Shown: positions 23,471 to 29,591 of the stretch, one piece after another | Numbering within the stretch: position 1 is the stretch's first letter | Layout: each line of letters begins with the position of its first letter | Assembly (NCBI GenBank): GCA_016550425.1 | Contig: JABXGS010000008.1 | Location: 1-29,591 of the forward strand | DNA length: 29,591 bases | DNA from: an archaeon | GTDB taxonomy: Archaea > Asgardarchaeota > Hermodarchaeia > Hermodarchaeales > Hermodarchaeaceae | Reading direction: 5' to 3' | Made by a program: the position numbers and the translations under genes | Notes under the pieces: generated by a model | Database searches by the model: none | Told to the model about the DNA's origin: nothing | The model's input: the letters and a program-made list of their open reading frames with translations, nothing else

Positions 23471-25045
23471 TTATTTCCTCCGGGCTTCTTGCTCTAATTT
23501 TCGCTTATCTATCTTACCAGCACTGGTTTGGGGCAATTCAGGTAGGAATATAATTGTTTTTGGCACTTTATAGCGGGCAAGTTTTGACCGCATGAACTCA
23601 AAGAGCTCCATCTCGGTGACTTCAGCATTCTTCTCTAACACAACAAAAGCGCAACCTACTTCACCCCATTTTTCATCCGGAACTCCTACGACTGCAGTCT
23701 GATCAACCGCCGGGTGCTCATCTAGGACTCTTTCAATTTCGATTGGGAATACGTTTTCCCCGCCAGAAATGTACATGGCTTTTTTGCGACCTGCGATATA
23801 GAAGAACCCATCTTCGTCTTGACGAACCAAATCTCCTGTGTGAATCCAGCCATTGGGTTCGATGACATCTTGGGTTGCTTGCGGGTTGTTCCAGTAGCCG
23901 CTGAAGGCATGTGGTCCTCTAAGTAAGAGTTCTCCAACGTCCCCAGGCTTAACATCTTCCAAAGCGTCGTTAACAACGCGTACCTCGTTATGGAAGAAGG
24001 GTAATCCGACGGATGTCGGCTTCTCCTTCGATGTCCCCGGAGGCATATAGAAATTATTGGGACCCACTTCGGTCAGACCATACCCCATGGCAAATTCTTG
24101 CGCCCTAGCCCAAAACGCCTCCATTATCGACAGAGGACATGGAGCACCACCACTCAACCAGAACCGGACTGAGCTGAAATCGGTTTTTTCGAACTCTGGC
24201 GAATTAATCATCATATGATACATAGTGGGGACGCCAATGATGATTGTACACCGCTCTTGCTCAATTCGTCGAAGAGTATCCACGGCATCGAATTTCTGCC
24301 ATAAAAGCACACGCGCTCCGACATGGAACAGTGGAATGAGTAATACGTTCCAGCCTCCGGTATGGAATAAAGGGAAGATGATAGGGCAGATATCAGTGGG
24401 GCCTAATCCCCAGCACACCACGGTGTTGATGGCATTCCAGAAGATGTGGCGATGGGACAAAACTGCGCCTTTGGGTAACCCAGTAGTTCCCCCAGTGGGA
24501 AGAATAAAAGCCGGATCTTCGAATCGGATAGTGGGTCGAGGGGGCGATGTCCGTGCCTGTTTTTTAAGGAGCGTGTAATAAGACTGACTTTGAGTTAGGC
24601 GTGATTTGTCGACTGCTAGTAGGTGAGTGAGGGTTGGTGTGTTAGAGTGAAACGCTTCGATGGTGGAATCGAAGGCTCCTTCATAGATGAGTGTTGTAGG
24701 TGCAATATTGGTGAGGTATTCCTGATGTTCGATGGGGGCTAATCGAGCGTTAAGAGGTACCAGAATGGCACCAAGTTTTCCACACGCAGCAAAGGCATCA
24801 ATACATTCAAGGCGATTATTCAGCAGGAAAGCCACACGGTCACCCTTGCCGATGTCGCACTCCTTGGCTAGAAGATGTGCCAGTTGATTCCCCCGTTCGT
24901 TAAGCTCTGAGTACGAATAGCGACGATTCGTTGTTGTGTCCAGTAAAGCTTCGCGGTCAGATGAAAGCAAAGCACGTCGTCCTAACCAATCACCTATCCA
25001 GGTCCAATCCTCTGGGGGAGAAACATTCATCATGGATAGTCCCAC
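23471..25045 (-). CDS. Acyl-CoA synthetase (AMP-forming, ANL superfamily)
   Basis: The 524-residue protein activates a carboxylic acid to acyl-AMP, then acyl-CoA. The P-loop motif TGGTTGLPKG is at 184-193, MGYGLTEVGPN is the YGxTE motif, and GWIHTGDLVRQDEDGFFYIAGRKK is the TGD and hinge region. SGGENVFPIEIE and the C-terminal catalytic Lys in PQTSAGKIDKRKL follow. It resembles medium/long-chain fatty acid or aryl acid ligases. GTG 25045 or ATG 25033 could be the start; GGTGA lies right before the GTG. It is 21 bases downstream of the alpha/beta hydrolase gene, forming a two-gene operon; the pair could release and activate acyl groups. Confidence 0.9.
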   Translation of the reverse strand: MGLSMMNVSPPEDWTWIGDWLGRRALLSSDREALLDTTTNRRYSYSELNERGNQLAHLLAKECDIGKGDRVAFLLNNRLECIDAFAACGKLGAILVPLNARLAPIEHQEYLTNIAPTTLIYEGAFDSTIEAFHSNTPTLTHLLAVDKSRLTQSQSYYTLLKKQARTSPPRPTIRFEDPAFILPTGGTTGLPKGAVLSHRHIFWNAINTVVCWGLGPTDICPIIFPLFHTGGWNVLLIPLFHVGARVLLWQKFDAVDTLRRIEQERCTIIIGVPTMYHMMINSPEFEKTDFSSVRFWLSGGAPCPLSIMEAFWARAQEFAMGYGLTEVGPNNFYMPPGTSKEKPTSVGLPFFHNEVRVVNDALEDVKPGDVGELLLRGPHAFSGYWNNPQATQDVIEPNGWIHTGDLVRQDEDGFFYIAGRKKAMYISGGENVFPIEIERVLDEHPAVDQTAVVGVPDEKWGEVGCAFVVLEKNAEVTEMELFEFMRSKLARYKVPKTIIFLPELPQTSAGKIDKRKLEQEARRK

Positions 25046-25066
25046 ATCACCTTGCGTGGCTCAGTG

Positions 25067-25846
25067 TTAGCCCATTTCGTCAACTTTGGCGAGGAAGTTC
25101 AGAACAAGCTGGTTGAATTCTTCTGGATTATCCACCGGTGTCATATGGGAGGCACCTTTCATGACAACGAATTCAGCGGATGGCATCCAGCTTTTCAGCT
25201 GCTCTGCATGCCACATAGGCACTGTTTGATCTTTTTCACCCTGAATAATGAGAACCGGGGATTTGATTTTTTTCAAGTCATCTGCGATGTTAAATCCTGC
25301 TGTGGAAATGATAGCTAATCGATAATCAGTCCGATCGACCCGACGAATCATCTCTCGCACATGCTCCTTTGCCTCCTTATCTGCCAGACGCAAGATTTTC
25401 TTGACACCATAGTTACCAAACCAGTTCATGTCATGCTCTGAGATTAAGGTGAGTCGTTCGGTTATAGCATCATTAGAAATCATTGCAGCGGAATCCGCGA
25501 GAACCAACCCTTTCACAAGTTGGGGATACTTGATAGCGAGGACTTCTGCAACCATTCCCCCCATGGAGAGTCCGCAAACATGAGTTTGGGAGATATTCAG
25601 CTGTTTCAGTAAAGCGTGGAGATCGTCTGCATGAGAGTGAACACGATATTCATATTGAGGCTTTGTGGATTTACCGAAACCCTTCAAATCAACAGCAATT
25701 ACATGATATCGGGTGGAAAAAGGTTTAATTTGATATTTCCAACTCGTCAAGTCGCTAAGCAAACCATGAATGAGTAATAGGGGAAACCCTTGTCCAGCTT
25801 CCTCAAAATAGAGCGTGAGTTCATCGTCTAATTGGACTTTAGGCAT
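25067..25846 (-). CDS. Alpha/beta hydrolase
   Basis: The 259-residue protein is a compact alpha/beta hydrolase of the 3-oxoadipate enol-lactonase/esterase-like group. The oxyanion loop is LLLIHGLLSD, and the nucleophile elbow CGLSMGG puts Ser94 in place. The acid is Asp206 in GEKDQTVP, and the base is His234 in GASHMTPVDNPEEF. No signal peptide. ATG 25846 follows AGGAGA. First gene of a two-gene operon with acyl-CoA synthetase, driven from a symmetric TATA region shared with the divergent membrane protein gene. Likely an esterase, lactonase or thioesterase; the substrate cannot be inferred from sequence alone. Confidence 0.9.
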   Translation of the reverse strand: MPKVQLDDELTLYFEEAGQGFPLLLIHGLLSDLTSWKYQIKPFSTRYHVIAVDLKGFGKSTKPQYEYRVHSHADDLHALLKQLNISQTHVCGLSMGGMVAEVLAIKYPQLVKGLVLADSAAMISNDAITERLTLISEHDMNWFGNYGVKKILRLADKEAKEHVREMIRRVDRTDYRLAIISTAGFNIADDLKKIKSPVLIIQGEKDQTVPMWHAEQLKSWMPSAEFVVMKGASHMTPVDNPEEFNQLVLNFLAKVDEMG

Positions 25847-25897
25847 TAAAATCTCCTCTTAGAGATTGTTGAGGTGTAAATTGGGGTGTTCTATTCA

Positions 25898-25916
25898 CGC
25901 TTATATATCTTAAGCG
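25898..25916. promoter_or_regulatory. Symmetric bidirectional TATA region
   Basis: CGCTTA (25898-25903) and TAAGCG (25911-25916) are perfect inverted arms around TATATCT. Read either way the element gives a good TATA box (TTATATATC or GATATATAAG). The predicted plus start is near 25932 (12 bases before ATG 25944), and the predicted minus start is near 25880 (34 bases before ATG 25846). One TBP site may serve both genes. Confidence 0.6.
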
Positions 25917-25943
25917 TACGAAAGAGAACCCACAACACCTTCA

Positions 25944-27308
25944 ATGGAAGTTTGCGTTATGTCAGATGAACAACCTTTAGAGAATCAAGTATGGCGTCCT
26001 GTTGTCACAGAACGCCGATGGAACTGGGTTGTCTCCGGATTCGTTAATCTCATTTTGATCCTACTGATTGCCCTCATCATCTGGTGGGTATTAGTCGATC
26101 CACGAATTGAATTCAGTGGTGTGCATAACTGGCTCTATACCTGGTATGCCTCAGTCATTGCCGGATTTGGAATCCTTGCTGTTGTTGTGCAGATCTGGTT
26201 TGATCATTATCCCTACGGACGCTTCAGAGACATCTTCAGTCATGCAATGTGGGGAATCATCATCAATATCCTCCTCGTAGCGTTAGCCATCGTCTTCTTC
26301 TGGTTTATCGTTGGACCCTTTATGATTCCAATGTTTAGTCCACTTGCACTCATGAACGTGCCAGATCCCATCTTCCTAGATCCCGATATGATTGTGTTCC
26401 TCTCTGCTAGTGCAATGGGAACAATCCTATCTTGTGGTTTCTCCTTTGCAGCCATCTGGGTCGCAGGCGGAATGTTCTGGCCTTTCACTGAACTGAAGCC
26501 CGTCAAACGAGGATTTGCCGTCTTCACTGTAGCCGCGATTATTACGGCCATCGCCTGGTTCATCCTCTACTGGCCCTATCAGATTCTGACCGCCGTACCA
26601 CCCTTACCCTCCGTAGTGACTTGGACTATATGGACTGCGGTCCCAATCTGGGCTCTCTACGACCCCATCATCGGAGTCACTAATTGGGGGGCATACATTT
26701 CACTAAACTTCACACAGTGGATCATTGTATTTGGTCTACTGACCTTGATGACCTATGAGTATGGTCCGTGGAATCGTCTTGGGAAGCAACCATGGATAGG
26801 ACTTGGCGCTTTAATCGGCTCTATCGTTCTTGGTGCGCTATTCTCACTCTACCTCATGCCGTATCTGATTCTACCAACATTGCTTCCTGGGCTTAATGTA
26901 TCAGGCACCATGTTTGAGTACCACGCTACATCAGTGCAGATTGCTGTCTGGATTTTACTAATGATCGTCATCTGGACCTATTACTTCAGTAACAAACCCA
27001 CCCGATTCCACCCTGCAGTGAATAACCTATTACGCACTTTAGCTATCGTGTTCTTTGCGATTGTCGCGTATATTCTGTTCTGGTTCATTGCACCTATATT
27101 GATTGGCGAGACCGCACTGGTTGCTACGCAGAATCCTGTTCGTTGGGTTCTTTGGCTACTCTGGTTTATGCTTCTTCACATCTACATAATGAAGCGGTGG
27201 CCAGGGTGGAAGATAGTCAGCTTTGCTGAAGGAAAACACCGAAAACCCAAACCGGAATCCGAACCTCAACCTGAAGCGGAAGAGATGCCAGAATCTGGAT
27301 TCGAATAA
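25944..27308 (+). CDS. Trp-rich polytopic membrane protein, unknown
   Basis: The 454-residue protein has about ten to eleven membrane helices, unusually rich in Trp, with many WF, FW and WI pairs at helix ends. The short cytoplasmic N-terminus contains VTERRWNW, and the C-terminal tail of about 25 residues is Pro/Glu-rich (KPKPESEPQPEAEE). A long loop around MNVPDPIFLDPDM separates the N-terminal helices. No transporter motif is recognised. ATG 25944 leaves a leader of about 12 bases from the shared TATA; ATG 25959 is a possible alternative. It diverges from the hydrolase/acyl-CoA synthetase operon, so a role linked to acyl metabolism or the membrane is possible but speculative. A hairpin terminator follows directly. 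Confidence 0.7.
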   Translation: MEVCVMSDEQPLENQVWRPVVTERRWNWVVSGFVNLILILLIALIIWWVLVDPRIEFSGVHNWLYTWYASVIAGFGILAVVVQIWFDHYPYGRFRDIFSHAMWGIIINILLVALAIVFFWFIVGPFMIPMFSPLALMNVPDPIFLDPDMIVFLSASAMGTILSCGFSFAAIWVAGGMFWPFTELKPVKRGFAVFTVAAIITAIAWFILYWPYQILTAVPPLPSVVTWTIWTAVPIWALYDPIIGVTNWGAYISLNFTQWIIVFGLLTLMTYEYGPWNRLGKQPWIGLGALIGSIVLGALFSLYLMPYLILPTLLPGLNVSGTMFEYHATSVQIAVWILLMIVIWTYYFSNKPTRFHPAVNNLLRTLAIVFFAIVAYILFWFIAPILIGETALVATQNPVRWVLWLLWFMLLHIYIMKRWPGWKIVSFAEGKHRKPKPESEPQPEAEEMPESGFE

Positions 27309-27315
27309 ATCCTAT

Positions 27316-27356
27316 AGAGAAGGGACGTACTGCTCCTTCTCTCCCCCTTTCTTTTT
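27316..27356 (+). terminator. Hairpin terminator after the Trp-rich membrane protein gene
   Basis: AGAGAAGG (27316-27323) pairs perfectly with CCTTCTCT (27335-27342) across an 11-base loop, followed by a pyrimidine tail CCCCCTTTCTTTTT. It begins 8 bases after the stop codon and ends just before the convergent MgtE-like gene. Confidence 0.7.
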
Positions 27357-27361
27357 ATAAA

Positions 27362-27961
27362 TTATATAACACCAATCATTGTGCCTACACCAAGTATGGC
27401 GAGAGCGATGAAAACAATACCTAAGAGATCACCAACGGTGGTGGTGAGTGGGGGAATAATGCTATCGGGGTCACGACCAGAGCGGTAGACCAGTCGCGCC
27501 GTGAATAAGCCAATTAGGCTTGTTACAAGTGTGGCCAATACTCCGGCAGCTACTATAGCACCGAATAAATGGGGAAACCCAAAGTAATGGATCACCAGTA
27601 TACCTGTTATTGTCTGAAAGCCAATCGTTATTCCAATTACGCATAGGCCCAGGAAAGCATAAGCAGTTGCGGAGACGAGGAGAATGGCAAGCAGATTACT
27701 AAGGAGCAGGCGATATGGTCGGAAGCCTTTGTCGAGTTCACCTGTGTAGAGATGACTTGTGACGCGTGCACCAACCACTCCTGCAAGGTCCCCGGTTATG
27801 TCAATGAAAGCAGGCACCATGAGGAGGATAAATGGAAAAATAATCCGTAGTCCTTCAATGGCACTGTCTAAGAATTGTCCGGCCGCAAGGGCGAAGACTA
27901 AAACTACCACTAGGACTGGGAGGCTTTCGGTGAGGATTTTTCGGACAGTGTATTCAACCAT
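27362..27961 (-). CDS. MgtE/SLC41-like cation transporter, second half-domain protein
   Basis: The 199-residue protein has one MgtE-type membrane domain of five helices and nothing else: no MgtE N-domain and no CBS pair. Family motifs are VPAFIDITGDLAGVVGARV (the P-x-GN-x-SR region, here with GD instead of GN) and GRDPDSIIPPLTTTVGDLLG (DPDN-x-P-x-GD region); their acidic residues line the Mg2+ pathway in MgtE. ATG 27961 is set by GAGGTGA (27967-27973), which overlaps the stop of the upstream gene. An in-frame ATG at 28114 would add a non-membrane stretch lying over the other gene and is rejected. It should pair with the upstream half to make a heteromeric Mg2+ or divalent cation channel/carrier. 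Confidence 0.88.
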   Translation of the reverse strand: MVEYTVRKILTESLPVLVVVLVFALAAGQFLDSAIEGLRIIFPFILLMVPAFIDITGDLAGVVGARVTSHLYTGELDKGFRPYRLLLSNLLAILLVSATAYAFLGLCVIGITIGFQTITGILVIHYFGFPHLFGAIVAAGVLATLVTSLIGLFTARLVYRSGRDPDSIIPPLTTTVGDLLGIVFIALAILGVGTMIGVI

Positions 27962-27971
27962 TATCTTCACC

Positions 27972-28601
27972 TCAGGATAGGAGTGGTGGTAGTGGAAATA
28001 CAATGAGTGCCACTGAGATGGCAATGAGTAGACAGGCGATGGTAATGATGTCACCAATTGCAGCCACAAGGGGAATGGTGATGTTGTCAGGGTCAAGACC
28101 CCGTGCATGGGCAAGTAGTGAGACGGTTACAGTAATAGTTACTTGAAATACACTTGCTAGCAGAGCGGTGACTAATGCGATTGTGAGAAAGTGGGATAAG
28201 TTGAGAGGGATTCCGTCTCGGGGAGCGATTCCTTGTATAAAGACTGAGACGAGCCATGCGCCAACTCCTAATGCTGTAGACATAATGAGAACAAGGTAAA
28301 AGGCGGCTTTGATGTTGGCACGAAGTGGCTGGTTTAGGCCTTGTTTCCATGAAATTGTGCCTAGATGAGTACCCGAGCCTAGGCGTTGGGCGAGACTAGT
28401 TGAGATATTGCCCCGTAATTGCATTAGACCTGGAATGAGTATGAAAAGACCGATAAGGCTGTGGGTAGCAATATCAAGCTGCCAAAGAAGAAAGCCAGCA
28501 AATAGCTCCGCTAGGACGGTGAAGAGTAAGACGGGCATCGCTTCGCGGTAGACCCGCCAGATTAGAGTACGCTCTAGTGAGCGGCCGTTGGCCATCCCCA
28601 T
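27972..28601 (-). CDS. MgtE/SLC41-like cation transporter, first half-domain protein
   Basis: The 209-residue protein has a single five-helix MgtE domain. Hallmarks are IPGLMQLRGNISTSLAQRLGSG (the P-x-L-x-GN-x-SRL motif of SLC41/MgtE) and GLDPDNITIPLVAAIGDIIT (DPDN-x-P-x-GD). The N-terminus is short and basic (NGRSLERTLIWRVYREA). Starts at GTG 28610, ATG 28607, 28601 or 28595 are possible; AAGGTGA sits best for 28601. Its TGA stop falls 10 bases before the ATG of the second half, so the two are translationally coupled. Eukaryotic SLC41 carries two such domains in one chain; bacterial MgtE uses two identical ones. Confidence 0.86.
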   Translation of the reverse strand: MGMANGRSLERTLIWRVYREAMPVLLFTVLAELFAGFLLWQLDIATHSLIGLFILIPGLMQLRGNISTSLAQRLGSGTHLGTISWKQGLNQPLRANIKAAFYLVLIMSTALGVGAWLVSVFIQGIAPRDGIPLNLSHFLTIALVTALLASVFQVTITVTVSLLAHARGLDPDNITIPLVAAIGDIITIACLLIAISVALIVFPLPPLLS

Positions 28602-28756
28602 CGTCATCACCTTGCGAACTAGTGGAGGTCGGCGTAGTCTGGCATTGGGCAGGTCGGTTGTAGATTGTCATTAGATGGTCACCCTTTTGGAGCTTTGTAT
28701 TACGCGCCAAGAATTTAGGCACGCTTAACGGCTTACCTTGATTAACTCAATAAATA

Positions 28757-28772
28757 TGTTTCGACTGAAACA
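28757..28772 (-). terminator. Small hairpin downstream of the GltA/GltD gene
   Basis: TGTTTC and GAAACA form a six-pair stem around a four-base loop, followed on the minus strand by AT-rich TATTTATTG. It begins about 18 bases after the stop at 28790. It is short, and the T-run is interrupted. Confidence 0.35.
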
Positions 28773-28789
28773 CAGCGTGTTTTGAGGTG

Positions 28790-29591
28790 TTAAAGGGATA
28801 GAAGATATTGATGAATATTCCGTGCAGCAATTTTTCCTTCGCCTGCTGCGGCAATAACGGTGCCTTCGCCTCCAGTGATGTCGCCTGCCGCCCACACATG
28901 GGCGATGGAGGTTTCAAGAGATTCAGGATCAACAATGACATCACCCAATCGGTCACACTCTAATCCCGGGGTACAACTAGGCACCGAAGGATTGGCACTA
29001 GCGCCTATGGCAAAAATAACTGTATCGACAGAAATTTCGAATTCTGATCCTTCAATGGGTTCTGGTCGACAGCGCCCACTCTCATCGGGTTCGCCAAGGC
29101 AATTGCGAAGACATTTCATCACTTTAACACGCCCTTGCTCATCGCCCAGTAATTCAATGGGCTGGGTCAGGAACTGGAACTCAACCCCTTCTTCCTGAGC
29201 GTGATGGTATTCTTCTCGGCGAACAGGCATTTCATTTTCAGACCGACGATAAACGATGTAGACCTTTGTGGCTCCGAGTCGTAAAGCGGTACGGGCACTG
29301 TCCATAGCGGCGTTCCCCCCACCAATAACTGCAACGACTTTCCCTCGAATAATTGGTGTATCAAAAACAGGGAATTGGTAGGCACGCATGAGATTGACTC
29401 GTGTCAAGAATTCATTGCTGCTGTAGCTTCCAACAAGGTTCACTCCAGGAACCGGGAGAAAACGTGGAAGTCCTGCCCCAGAAGCAAGTAGAATGGCTTT
29501 GTAGCCTTTTTTGAAAAGGTCATCAAAGGAATATAATTGACCAATAAATGCATTCAATTGAAACTCGACACCCAATTGTTTCAAGTAATCA
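28790..29591 (-). CDS. GltA/GltD-type NADPH oxidoreductase (N-terminus outside window)
   Basis: About 267 residues of the C-terminal part lie in the window. The frame stays open to the right edge (upstream codons read DYLKQLGV), so the TTG at 29584 is not the start. The second Rossmann loop VIGGGNAAMDSARTALRLG binds NADPH; VYRRSENEMPVRREE and HHAQEEGVEF are typical of the glutamate synthase small-subunit family; WAAGDITGGEGTVIAAAGEGKIAARNIHQYL is the closing FAD-binding block. Archaeal homologues are stand-alone NADPH-dependent glutamate synthase-like proteins or the large subunit of NADH-dependent ferredoxin:NADP oxidoreductase (NfnB). The missing N-terminal iron-sulfur region and the upstream gene would decide which. 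Confidence 0.88.
   Translation of the reverse strand, partial: DYLKQLGVEFQLNAFIGQLYSFDDLFKKGYKAILLASGAGLPRFLPVPGVNLVGSYSSNEFLTRVNLMRAYQFPVFDTPIIRGKVVAVIGGGNAAMDSARTALRLGATKVYIVYRRSENEMPVRREEYHHAQEEGVEFQFLTQPIELLGDEQGRVKVMKCLRNCLGEPDESGRCRPEPIEGSEFEISVDTVIFAIGASANPSVPSCTPGLECDRLGDVIVDPESLETSIAHVWAAGDITGGEGTVIAAAGEGKIAARNIHQYLLSL

Noticed and set aside
23453..23497. 14-residue plus-strand frame right after GAGGTGAGG
   Set aside because: The purine run is only about two bases from the ATG, the peptide is tiny and runs into the opposite acyl-CoA synthetase gene; probably chance.
27962..28114. N-terminal extension of the second MgtE half to ATG 28114
   Set aside because: The added residues lie over the other MgtE gene and resemble no MgtE N-terminus, and a strong ribosome site directly precedes ATG 27961.
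28474..28722. An 82-codon minus-strand frame with GGTGA upstream of a possible ATG near 28671
   Set aside because: It overlaps the N-terminus of the MgtE-like half in another frame and encodes a low-complexity Ser/Asp/Arg-rich sequence with no membrane or family features.

Overview
The window reads as a protein-dense stretch of an archaeal chromosome. The archaeal signs are AT-rich TATA boxes about 26 bases upstream of inferred transcript starts, several apparently leaderless or nearly leaderless genes (3373, 5901, 13333), an archaeoflavoprotein of the AfpA/DmrB type, an archaeal-size inositol-1-phosphate synthase, and a free-standing Lrp-type RAM domain protein. An Asgard or other mesophilic anaerobic lineage would fit, but no diagnostic marker (rRNA, tRNA, ribosomal or eukaryotic-signature protein) lies here, so the group is a guess. 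No tRNA, rRNA, CRISPR array, insertion sequence or integrase was found.

Layout. Bases 1-3373, minus strand: a four-gene envelope cluster (two-helix membrane protein, HExxH membrane metalloprotease-like protein, anchored glycosylatable protein, secreted protein cut by the window edge). Bases 3374-3841: a regulatory region with two inverted repeats of identical geometry. Bases 3842-5826, plus strand: a small unknown protein, a stand-alone RAM domain protein, and an EamA/DMT-type transporter with its own C-terminal RAM domain. Bases 5901-7734: two unrecognised genes, one with seven predicted membrane helices. Bases 7793-9370: a GH3-family acyl-adenylating enzyme. Bases 9371-10042: a gene-poor gap holding a promoter-to-terminator unit that may be a small RNA.

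Bases 10043-13953 hold a cofactor and redox group: RimK/MptN-like ATP-grasp ligase, inositol-1-phosphate synthase, Nudix hydrolase, AfpA/DmrB-like flavoprotein, and an iron-sulfur flavoprotein. Bases 14123-19480 are transport: an ABC-2 exporter (ATPase plus permease) and two divergent MFS carriers, one Fsr-like and one Spinster-like. Bases 19571-25846 are acyl and lipid flavoured: a ketoacyl synthase III-like enzyme, a small Cys-rich protein, an intracellular GH5 glycosidase resembling glucosylceramide/steryl-glucoside hydrolases, a DinB-fold protein, and an acyl-CoA synthetase plus alpha/beta hydrolase operon.

Bases 25944-29591: a Trp-rich polytopic membrane protein sharing a symmetric TATA region with the hydrolase operon, a two-gene split MgtE/SLC41 cation transporter, and the C-terminal part of a GltA/GltD-type NADPH oxidoreductase. 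Strongest leads: the RAM-regulated transporter locus with its paired inverted repeats, the GH5 enzyme in an archaeal setting, the GH3 enzyme, the split SLC41 pair, and the candidate RNA near 9.9 kb.
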